Below, piece after piece: positions 57,776-64,000 of a stretch of 64,000 nt of DNA. Numbering within the stretch: position 1 is the stretch's first letter; every line of letters begins with the position of its first letter. The position numbers and the translations under genes are program-made. The stretch comes from Pseudoxanthomonas composti. Its GTDB lineage: Bacteria; Pseudomonadota; Gammaproteobacteria; Xanthomonadales; Xanthomonadaceae. The notes under the pieces are model-generated. The model was given only the letters and a program-made list of their open reading frames with translations. It searched no databases and was not told the DNA's origin. The stretch spans positions 124,001 through 188,000 of the forward strand of contig NZ_SAWZ01000006.1 in NCBI RefSeq assembly GCF_004122095.1, written 5' to 3'.

Positions 57776-59212
57776 ATGACCCGACCGCGCGTGGCGCTGC
57801 TGGCCCGGGAAGGGCGGGCACGCGACCAGCTGAGCCAGGCCCTGCGCGCCTCCGGTGCGCAGACCGTGCTGGTGGCCGATCCCAATGCCCTGGATGCCCA
57901 TACCCTGCGCGCGGCCCAGCCCGAGGCGGTACTGGTGGCCCTGGAGCCGGCGGTGGAGGACAGCGTGTTCCGCCTGGATGACGTGCTGCACGATCCGGCC
58001 CTCAACGTGATCTTCGACGACGCCGAGCTGGCCCTGCAGCGCGAAGGCTGGGATGCCCAGCGCTGGGCGCGGCACCTGTCGGCCAAGCTGTTCGGCCACG
58101 CCGACGTGCTGCCGCCTGGGCGCGAGGCGGACGATCCGCAGCGCTGGCCCGGCCTGTCGACCACGCCGGCAGCGCCGCATGCGGACCTGCCGCCGGAGAG
58201 CGATCTCGCCACCACGCAAATCACCGATGCCGCCGCGCCCACCGCCGGTGCGGAGCGCCCGGACTTCTCCAGGCTGAGCCTGGTCGAGGATGCGCCCGCC
58301 GCGGCCGAGCCGGATCCTGCGCCTGCCTCGGCCGCGCCCGCCGAGGCACCGCCGATCGGACTGCAGTTGGAGGACGAGCAGGCCCAGGAGCAGCCGGCCG
58401 AAGCCTTCACCATCGACCTGGACAACTGGAAGCCGATCGAGCGGCCCGAACTGGCGTTGGTGGATCGGTTCGATGCCCCCCTGCCGGAAGCGGACGCGCC
58501 CGCGCCCAGCCCGCTGCCGCCACGCGTCGGCCCGCCGCCGCTGCCGCCGCTGGATCCGGCGGCGGACGCGGCCGCTTCCGCGCCCGCAACGACCGCCGAG
58601 TCCGCACCGCCGCCGGTCCCGCGCAGCAGTGGGCTGACCCTGGAACTCGAGGCGCTGGACGGCACGCATGCCGGCCCGGTGGCCAAGGGCGCCGTGGTAC
58701 TGCTGGCCGGCATCGGCGGTCCCGACGCAGTGCGGCGGGTGCTGAGCGGCCTGCCCTCGGGCACCCCGCGCCCGGTACTGATCCGCCTGCGCCTGGATGG
58801 CGGGCGCTACGACAATCTGGTCCGCCAGATCGCACGCATCTCCGAAATGCCGGTGCTGCTGACCGTCGCCGGCCAGCGCGCGGCCGCCGGGCATGTCTAC
58901 GTATTGCCCGACGAGGTGGGCGTCCAGGTCGGCGCCGACGGCGCACTGACCTTCACCGAGGGCGCGCCTGAGATCGGCGCGCTGCTGTCGGCCCTGCCGG
59001 CGGCCGACAGCGCGGTGCTGCTGCTGAGCGGCGCCGAAGTCGCGCACGTGGAGCCGGCGCTGTTGCTGGCCCGTCGTGGCGCCTTCGTCGGCGGACAGTC
59101 GCCGCAAGGCTGCTACGACCCGGCCGCCTCGCGCGAGCTGCTGTCCCTGGGCGGCAACGTGGCCACGCCCGAAGATCTCGCCGCCGAGCTGTTCGGCCAT
59201 CTCTACAGCTGA
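57776..59212 (+). CDS. chpB: CheB/ChpB-like protein lacking methylesterase catalytic residues
   Basis: 478 residues (485 from GTG 57755). The N-terminal part (RVALLAREGRARDQLSQALRASG) is a degenerate receiver; a Pro/Ala linker leads to a C-terminal CheB-like domain from about 305. The active-site loop GASTGG of CheB corresponds to LAGIGG here, so the nucleophilic Ser is absent. The expected catalytic His region reads VLIRLRLDGG, and the late MGxDG loop is LSGAEVAH, so His and Asp are missing too. Position after chpA fits ChpB. Probably a structural or regulatory derivative. Confidence 0.75.
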   Translation: MTRPRVALLAREGRARDQLSQALRASGAQTVLVADPNALDAHTLRAAQPEAVLVALEPAVEDSVFRLDDVLHDPALNVIFDDAELALQREGWDAQRWARHLSAKLFGHADVLPPGREADDPQRWPGLSTTPAAPHADLPPESDLATTQITDAAAPTAGAERPDFSRLSLVEDAPAAAEPDPAPASAAPAEAPPIGLQLEDEQAQEQPAEAFTIDLDNWKPIERPELALVDRFDAPLPEADAPAPSPLPPRVGPPPLPPLDPAADAAASAPATTAESAPPPVPRSSGLTLELEALDGTHAGPVAKGAVVLLAGIGGPDAVRRVLSGLPSGTPRPVLIRLRLDGGRYDNLVRQIARISEMPVLLTVAGQRAAAGHVYVLPDEVGVQVGADGALTFTEGAPEIGALLSALPAADSAVLLLSGAEVAHVEPALLLARRGAFVGGQSPQGCYDPAASRELLSLGGNVATPEDLAAELFGHLYS

Positions 59213-59223
59213 AGGGTGACGCC

Positions 59224-59694
59224 ATGATGCTTTCCAACGACGAACTGCGTGGCGTGCTGGTGCAGACCGCCGGCGAGCGGCTGCTGCTGCCCAACACCAC
59301 GGTGGCCGAGATGATGTCGCGCGTGCCGATCACCCCGCTCGCCGATGCGCCGGAGTGGCTGGTTGGTCAGATCGCCTGGCAGGGCCTGTCGGTGCCGGTG
59401 CTGTCCTTCGCGCGCCTGGCCGGCATCGGCGCCGACCCGGTGGGCGGCAACGTCAAGCTGCTGGTGCTCAAGGCCCTGGGTGGCAATCCGCAGCTGCCGT
59501 ACTTCGCGCTGCTGACGCCGTCCTTCCCGCGGCTGGTGACCGTGCCGCGCGATGGCCTGCTGGCCGACGCCACCGAGGAGTCGCTGCCCCTGGGCGTGCA
59601 CATGCGCGTGCTGCTGGGCGAGGAGTCGGCGCTGCTGCCGGACCTGGAGCGCCTGGAAACCCTGATCGACGAGGCGCTCTCGCTGGGCGCGTGA
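59224..59694 (+). CDS. chpC: CheW-like protein ChpC
   Basis: 156 residues, CheW-like: LRGVLVQTAGERLLLPNTTVAEMM, WLVGQIAWQGLSVPVLSFARL. Last gene of the Chp cluster, 11 bp after chpB, matching chpC position in Pseudomonas; probably an alternative adaptor for ChpA. Two adjacent ATG codons are possible starts. Confidence 0.82.
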   Translation: MMLSNDELRGVLVQTAGERLLLPNTTVAEMMSRVPITPLADAPEWLVGQIAWQGLSVPVLSFARLAGIGADPVGGNVKLLVLKALGGNPQLPYFALLTPSFPRLVTVPRDGLLADATEESLPLGVHMRVLLGEESALLPDLERLETLIDEALSLGA

Positions 59695-59721
59695 GCAGAC
59701 GCGCCCCGATGTAGAAGCAGA

Positions 59722-59748
59722 GGCGTGCGGATCACCGCACGCCTTTTT
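59722..59748 (+). terminator. Rho-independent terminator of the Chp operon
   Basis: GGCGTGCGG, loop ATCA, CCGCACGCC, then TTTTT. A perfect 9-bp GC-rich stem with a U-tract, 27 bp after the chpC stop. It lies just past the convergent barrel gene's end. Confidence 0.92.
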
Positions 59749-59757
59749 CATGCGCGG

Positions 59758-60570
59758 TCAGAAGCGCACTTCGAGCCCAAGCGTGGCGGTGTCGGCGCGA
59801 TTGATCGTGTAATCGTCGCCGTAGTAATCGTAGTAGTCGTCGTCGGAGTAGACGTAGCTGTTATAGATCAGCTGGACGTTGAAGTGTCGCGTGATGTCCA
59901 CGCCCAGCCCCAGGCCGGCGTAGGCACCGACCACAACCCTCTGGTCATTGTCGCCGAAGCTGTCGATTTTCGATCTGAAGTAACCCAGGCGCGCGATGCC
60001 GAAGATCGGGCTGTTGCTGCCGAAGTTGAAGCGCGCGCTCGCACCAAGCGTGAAGTAACGCGCCTGGGGATAGACCTCGGTGTACGTGAAGTTTTGCTGC
60101 CAGAACGGATCCCACTCAGTCGTGGATGTCTCCTCCTTTTTCAGCTTTCCGTAGGCGGCCTCGATGCCGACCTGCGTCACCGGGCCGGCCTGCCAACGGA
60201 AGCCGGCACTGGCGGCAGTGAGCTCCTGCTTTTTGTCGTCGTAGATCCAGCCATGACCTTTCTGCACGCCGACGAAGAACGCGCTGCGCGGCGCATCGCC
60301 TCGCGCACGAGGCGTGGGTTCCAGTGCCGGCTGCGCGGATGCGGGCTGGGAGGTAACAAGCCGGGTGGCCGGTGGGGCAGCCACGGGCGTGGACGCTTGC
60401 TCGCTCTGCGACTGCGACTGCGACTGCGCCTGCTGCTGCGGCACAGGCTGTGCGGCGCTCTGCGCCTGCTGCTTGCGGTAGGCGTTCCAGGACGGTGAGA
60501 CGGACTGAGCGTGCGCCTGCACGGCCACGACGGCCAGGCAGAGCGGAAGCGCGCGGATGACGGACTTCAT
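59758..60570 (-). CDS. Outer-membrane beta-barrel protein
   Basis: 270 residues. The signal peptide ends at QAHAQ. A Gln/Ser/Ala/Pro-rich segment (QAQSQSQSQSEQAS) precedes eight or so amphipathic strands of an OmpA-like porin/adhesin barrel (FFVGVQKGHGWIYD, VTQVGIEAAYGKL, YFTLGASARFNFG, AYAGLGLGVDI, and others). It ends LGLEVRF with the C-terminal Phe needed for BAM insertion. An acidic loop DDDYYDYYGDDY near the end is probably surface-exposed. Function unknown. Confidence 0.85.
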   Translation of the reverse strand: MKSVIRALPLCLAVVAVQAHAQSVSPSWNAYRKQQAQSAAQPVPQQQAQSQSQSQSEQASTPVAAPPATRLVTSQPASAQPALEPTPRARGDAPRSAFFVGVQKGHGWIYDDKKQELTAASAGFRWQAGPVTQVGIEAAYGKLKKEETSTTEWDPFWQQNFTYTEVYPQARYFTLGASARFNFGSNSPIFGIARLGYFRSKIDSFGDNDQRVVVGAYAGLGLGVDITRHFNVQLIYNSYVYSDDDYYDYYGDDYTINRADTATLGLEVRF

Positions 60571-60907
60571 GGTGTTCCCCCTGATGAAAGATCATGGACC
60601 GGCCGCTGTGCGACGGATGGGACGTGTCCCCATCCACCCATCGCAGGTGTCGGCTGGTCATCGAGTGCGGGCGCAAGGCCGCTGGGCCTGCGCGAACGAC
60701 GTGGCGCATCTTGCGCCTGTGCTGGGCCTGGCCCACGCGTCCCGCGGCTGCGGGCGTGATGTCCTTATGCGATTCCCCTGGTGGGCTTACAGTGGAGTTG
60801 CGCCCTGCACGTGTCAAGATGCTGCGGCGCGGGGGATGGGGCGCGGCGTGCACGGGCAGGTCATCCGGGCCGGCTTAAAGTCCGCGCTTTGACCGAGGAG
60901 GTAAGCC
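60571..60907. other. Gene-free divergent promoter region
   Basis: 337 bp between divergent genes. It holds a perfect 7-bp inverted repeat (60615-60635) and no convincing gene; open frames here have no ribosome site and atypical composition (many Cys, Trp and His). Confidence 0.6.
60615..60635. promoter_or_regulatory. Operator-like palindrome
   Basis: GGATGGG, spacer ACGTGTC, CCCATCC: an exact dyad about 45 bp upstream of the barrel gene's ATG, positioned to bind a dimeric regulator. Regulator unknown. Confidence 0.35.
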
Positions 60908-61240
60908 ATGAACGTCCGGATCCTCATCGCCATGCTCGGCCTGGTGTCGATGCCCGCGCTGGCGCAGGTGGCCACCAGCGAGCTGCGCGACCGCCAGAAC
61001 GGCGGGACCCAGCTGATCGACGGTCCACAAGGCCCGGTCAACCTGACCTGGGGCCAGAACCGCCAGCTGGCCAACGCCTCGGACTACAAGGTGACCATCG
61101 CCGACCTGGACCGCAACGGCGATGGCGTGCTGACGCTGGACGAAGTGCCGGACACCCACGCCCTGCACAGCGAATTCCGCCTGGTCGATGCCAACGGCGA
61201 CGGCAAGATCAGCGCCGAGGAACTGGCCAACTGGCGTTGA
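60908..61240 (+). CDS. Exported EF-hand calcium-binding protein
   Basis: 110 residues. The signal peptide ends at PALAQ. Two EF-hand loops: DLDRNGDGVLTLDE and DANGDGKISAEE, each with Asp/Asn at 1, 3 and 5, Gly6 and Glu12. Small EF-hand proteins are common in the xanthomonad periplasm; the role is unknown. AGGAGGT precedes the ATG by 6 nt. Confidence 0.88.
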   Translation: MNVRILIAMLGLVSMPALAQVATSELRDRQNGGTQLIDGPQGPVNLTWGQNRQLANASDYKVTIADLDRNGDGVLTLDEVPDTHALHSEFRLVDANGDGKISAEELANWR

Positions 61241-61429
61241 GCCGGTCCCGGACGGCCCGGTTTCGCCACGCCCGAATCGAGCCAGCCGGCGCCTCCTAGG
61301 TGAGCGGTTCTGTGTGGCCTTGGCCAGTAGCCGCGAAGCGGTCTCTCGCGCAAGCCCCTTCGCCGCTCAAGCCGCGCCCACGATTTGCTTGGAGGGGTTG
61401 AACCAGATTCTCTTAAGGCGCACGCGACG

Positions 61430-62164
61430 TCAGAGGTCGCCGTACAAGGCCTGCAGCGCCGCGATGGCGGCCAGTCCAGCCGTTTCGGTACGCAGGATGC
61501 GCGGCCCCAGGCGCAGTCCGCGGAAGCCCAGCTCACGCAGCTGGCTGCGATCGCGCTCGGACCACCCGCCTTCCGGACCGATCGCCACCAGCACCGGCGC
61601 GCCCGGTGCGGGCTTAAGCGAGGTCAAGGTTTCCGCGCCTTCCGGGTCCAGCATCAGCCGCAGGCCCTCGATGGGCAGCTGCGCGGACACGGTGGCCAGC
61701 GTGGCCACCGACGCCAGCGCCGGGACCTGCGCACGACCGCTCTGCTCGCAGGCCGAGACCATCACGCTGCGCCAGTGCGCCTCGCGCTTGGCCAGGCGCT
61801 CGCCTTCCAGGCGCACCTCTGTGCGGTCGGCATTGACCGGATGCACCTGGGCCACGCCCAGCTCGGTGGCCTTCTGCAGGATCAGGTCCATCTTCTCGCC
61901 GCGGGCGATGCCCTGGATCAGGCCGATGCGCAGCGGCGATTCGCGCGCAACCGGCACTGGCGTGCCCAGCACGACGCGCACCTCGCGCTTGTCCGCGCGC
62001 GTCAGGGTTGCCGGCACGTCCAGGCCATCGCCGTTGAACAGCACGCAGGCCTCGCCCTCACGCAGGCGCAGGACCCGCACCAGATGGCCGGCCACATCGT
62101 CTGGTAGCAAGATCTCGGCGCCAGGCTGCAGGGGCAGGTCGACGAAGCAGCGGGTCAGGCGCAT
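61430..62164 (-). CDS. rsmE: 16S rRNA (uracil1498-N3)-methyltransferase RsmE
   Basis: 244 residues, SPOUT methyltransferase. The N-terminal PUA-like domain is followed by the knotted SAM site: IQGIARGEKMDLILQKATELGV, IGPEGGWSERD and LGPRILRTETAGLAAIAALQ. It modifies the 30S decoding centre. Divergent from nudE. Confidence 0.95.
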   Translation of the reverse strand: MRLTRCFVDLPLQPGAEILLPDDVAGHLVRVLRLREGEACVLFNGDGLDVPATLTRADKREVRVVLGTPVPVARESPLRIGLIQGIARGEKMDLILQKATELGVAQVHPVNADRTEVRLEGERLAKREAHWRSVMVSACEQSGRAQVPALASVATLATVSAQLPIEGLRLMLDPEGAETLTSLKPAPGAPVLVAIGPEGGWSERDRSQLRELGFRGLRLGPRILRTETAGLAAIAALQALYGDL

Positions 62165-62348
62165 GTGTTCGGGCTCCAGGCCAACGGTGGGCGGGGGCCT
62201 GCGGCAAAGGCCAGGACGGGTCGCCGCGGTGGCACGCCCAGGTCATCGGGTCGGTCACGCCGACCTGCTAGGATTGCGCCCACATGATCGTCCGTTCGCA
62301 TCCCTCCATGATATCGGCAAGCCTCCCGCGCGACGCTGGAACCTGCGC

Positions 62349-62894
62349 ATGAGTCGCCGCCTGCCGACCATCCATGGCGTGACCGAGAAGCCGGCAGGCT
62401 TCTACAAGGCCGAGCAGCTGGACCTGGAGTTTTCCAACGGCGAACGCCGCCAGTTCGAGCGCATGCTGGCGCGCGGACATGGCGCGGTGGTCGTGGTGCC
62501 GATGCTGGACGATCAGACGGTGCTGCTGGTGCGCGAGTACGCGGCCGGCATGCACCGTTACGAGCTGGGGCTGGTGAAGGGGCGCATCGATGCGGGCGAG
62601 ACCCCGCTGGAAGCGGCCGACCGGGAACTGAAGGAAGAGGCAGGCTATGGCGCGCGCAGGCTGGATGCGCTGCGGCAGATGACCCTGGCCCCGACCTACA
62701 TGAACCACCAGTCCTGGTTGGTCGTCGCGCGCGACCTGTACCCGGGAAAACTGCCGGGCGATGAGCCCGAGGACATGGAAGTCGTGCCGTGGAAGCTGGA
62801 TGCGCTGCATGAATTGATGCTGCGCGAGGATTTCTCCGAAGGACGGTCGCTTGCGGCGTTGTTCATTGCACGAGAATGGTTGAAGAACGCTTGA
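62349..62894 (+). CDS. nudE: ADP-compound hydrolase NudE (Nudix)
   Basis: 181 residues. Nudix box GRIDAGETPLEAADRELKEE followed by AGY fits GX5EX7REUXEEXGU exactly. It hydrolyses ADP-ribose, NADH and similar compounds in E. coli. The ATG at MSRRLPTIHG is chosen; the long open frame upstream is antisense to rsmE and not real. The 3' end overlaps cysQ by 19 bp, as nudE and cysQ neighbour each other elsewhere. Confidence 0.93.
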   Translation: MSRRLPTIHGVTEKPAGFYKAEQLDLEFSNGERRQFERMLARGHGAVVVVPMLDDQTVLLVREYAAGMHRYELGLVKGRIDAGETPLEAADRELKEEAGYGARRLDALRQMTLAPTYMNHQSWLVVARDLYPGKLPGDEPEDMEVVPWKLDALHELMLREDFSEGRSLAALFIAREWLKNA

Positions 62895-63706
62895 CCCGCA
62901 TTACCCCCGATATCCACGAGGCCGTCATCGCCATCGCGCGCGAGGCCGCGTCCGCCATCCTTCAGGTCTACGAGCGTGGCTTCGAAGTCGAGCACAAGGC
63001 CGACCACAGCCCGCTGACCCAGGCCGACCTGGCCGCCCATCGCGTGATCGCCGAAGGCCTGCACCGGCTCACCCCCGGCTTGCCGCTGCTGTCCGAAGAA
63101 GGGGCGCATGTGCCCTGGTCGGTGCGCCAGGATTGGCCGACCTACTGGCTGGTCGATCCGCTCGATGGCACCCGCGAGTTCGTCAAACGCAACGGCGAGT
63201 TCACCGTCAACATCGCCCTGATCGAGGACCACCGGCCGGTGTTCGGGGTGATCCTGGCCCCGGTCACCGGCCAGGTCTGGCACGCGCAGGAAGGGCGCGA
63301 CGCGTTCCTGCGCGAAGGCGAGACCGACCGCCTGATCCGCGTGCGCCGCCCGGCCAGCGCTACCTTGAAGGTCGCGGCCAGCCGTTCGCATCGCGACCCG
63401 CGCACCGACGCGCTGCTCGCCCGCATCGGCGATGCGCAGACCGTGGCCCTGGGTTCCTCGCTGAAGTTCTGCCGCATCGCCGAAGGCCTGCTGGACGTCT
63501 ACCCGCGGTTCGGCCCGACCTGCGAGTGGGACACCGCGGCGGGGCAGTGCATCCTGGAAGCGGCCGGCGGCGTGCTGCTTGCGCCCGATGGCCGCGCCTT
63601 CCGCTACAACCGCCGCGAGACCCTGCTCAATGGCGATTTCATGGCCCTGGGCGATGCCACGCTGCCCTGGCGCAGCTGGGTGCCCGAGGTGGCCGCGCAG
63701 GAGTGA
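62876..63706 (+). CDS. cysQ: 3'(2'),5'-bisphosphate nucleotidase CysQ
   Basis: 276 residues, inositol-monophosphatase-like metal phosphatase removing the 3' phosphate of PAP from sulfate assimilation. Metal-binding motifs: LLSEEGAHV, the WLVDPLDGTREFVKRNGEFTVNIAL signature (DPLDGT) and CEWDTAAGQCILEAAGG. Coupled to nudE by overlap. Confidence 0.95.
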   Translation: MVEERLTRITPDIHEAVIAIAREAASAILQVYERGFEVEHKADHSPLTQADLAAHRVIAEGLHRLTPGLPLLSEEGAHVPWSVRQDWPTYWLVDPLDGTREFVKRNGEFTVNIALIEDHRPVFGVILAPVTGQVWHAQEGRDAFLREGETDRLIRVRRPASATLKVAASRSHRDPRTDALLARIGDAQTVALGSSLKFCRIAEGLLDVYPRFGPTCEWDTAAGQCILEAAGGVLLAPDGRAFRYNRRETLLNGDFMALGDATLPWRSWVPEVAAQE

Positions 63707-63743
63707 GTCGCCGCCCCGCAGGCCGGTATCAAAGGACATCCGC

Positions 63744-64000
63744 ATGAGTGCCCCCGCACAACAGATCGACCGCCTGCTGCGGATCATGGCCAGGCTGCGC
63801 GACCCCCAGGGCGGTTGCCCCTGGGACCTGCAGCAGGACTTCGCCTCCATCGCCCCGTACACGGTGGAAGAGGCCTACGAGGTCGCCGATGCCATCGACC
63901 GCAACGACCTGCACGACCTGAAGGACGAGCTGGGCGACCTGCTGCTGCAGGTGGTGTTCCATGCGCAGATGGCGGCCGAGCAGGGCGCATTCGCCTTCGG
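63744..64000 (+). CDS. mazG: Nucleoside triphosphate pyrophosphohydrolase MazG (5' part)
   Basis: The first 85 codons only; the window ends within the gene. LLRIMARLRDPQGGCPWDLQQ is the conserved start of MazG, and EEAYEVADAI and DELGDLLLQVVFHAQMA are the EExxE and ExxD metal-binding motifs of the all-alpha NTP-PPase fold. AAAGGA lies upstream. MazG hydrolyses NTPs and lowers ppGpp in E. coli. Confidence 0.93.
   Translation, partial: MSAPAQQIDRLLRIMARLRDPQGGCPWDLQQDFASIAPYTVEEAYEVADAIDRNDLHDLKDELGDLLLQVVFHAQMAAEQGAFAF

Noticed and set aside
52912-58764. 1950-codon open frame on the minus strand
   Set aside because: Antisense to chpA and chpB; composition (Arg, Gly, Gln) is typical of high-GC shadow frames.
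60557-60892. 111-codon open frame between the barrel and EF-hand genes
   Set aside because: No ribosome site, unusual Cys/Trp/His content, and it covers the divergent promoter region.

Overview
The window is a high-GC, gene-dense stretch of chromosome from a gammaproteobacterium of the Xanthomonadaceae (Stenotrophomonas / Pseudoxanthomonas / Xanthomonas type). The clues are gene content and order: ruvC-ruvA-kup-ruvB running into ybgC-tolQRAB-pal-cpoB-queE-queC-tRNA-Lys, yoaA-tsaB, gshB next to a TonB-like gene and a pilG-pilI-pilJ-chpA twitching-chemotaxis cluster, and a glucosylglycerol synthase/phosphatase fusion of the kind known from Stenotrophomonas rhizophila. I see no phage, complete insertion sequence or CRISPR array.

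Layout. 0-6 kb: a Tat-exported class A beta-lactamase, a GAF-domain protein, and a minus-strand operon of an MFS transporter plus a two-domain HAD/GT20 enzyme (probable ycaD-ggpS osmoprotectant operon). 6-11 kb: FmdB-like zinc ribbon, a secreted triple-DUF3011 protein, aspS, small genes, a lipase-fold hydrolase and yebC. 11-21 kb: Holliday-junction genes ruvC, ruvA and ruvB with kup between ruvA and ruvB, then the whole Tol-Pal envelope system. 21-23 kb: queE, queC (queuosine) and tRNA-Lys. 23-31 kb: a secreted protein, recQ, dps and hrpA. 31-42 kb: a secreted protein, relA, a TPR membrane protein, an SDR protein, a GT2-GT4 double glycosyltransferase, PBP1b and a TPR lipoprotein. 42-47 kb: yoaA, tsaB, a VOC protein, a TonB-like protein and gshB. 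47-60 kb: the type IV pilus Chp chemosensory operon (pilG, pilI, pilJ, the 2403-residue hybrid kinase chpA, a CheB-like protein lacking its catalytic residues, and a CheW-like chpC), closed by a clear terminator. 60-64 kb: an outer-membrane barrel, an EF-hand protein, rsmE, nudE, cysQ and the start of mazG.

The most unusual feature is a dispersed family of hairpin elements. Each arm consists of imperfect tandem 7-bp units (loose pattern RNYSRGK) and the other arm is their reverse complement. The heptad sequence differs from element to element (AACGAGG, ACCGGGG, AGTGAGG, ATTCGGG types), yet complementarity is kept and the loop-proximal segment looks shared (GGAAA, then GC, ATG and CC). Copies lie across the aspS stop codon, between ruvC and ruvA, between kup and ruvB, in frame inside hrpA, and three times before yoaA. 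There the hairpin is part of a 210-bp tandem amplification that also carries remnants of both neighbouring genes. hrpA holds a second, unrelated in-frame palindrome with perfect 28-bp arms.
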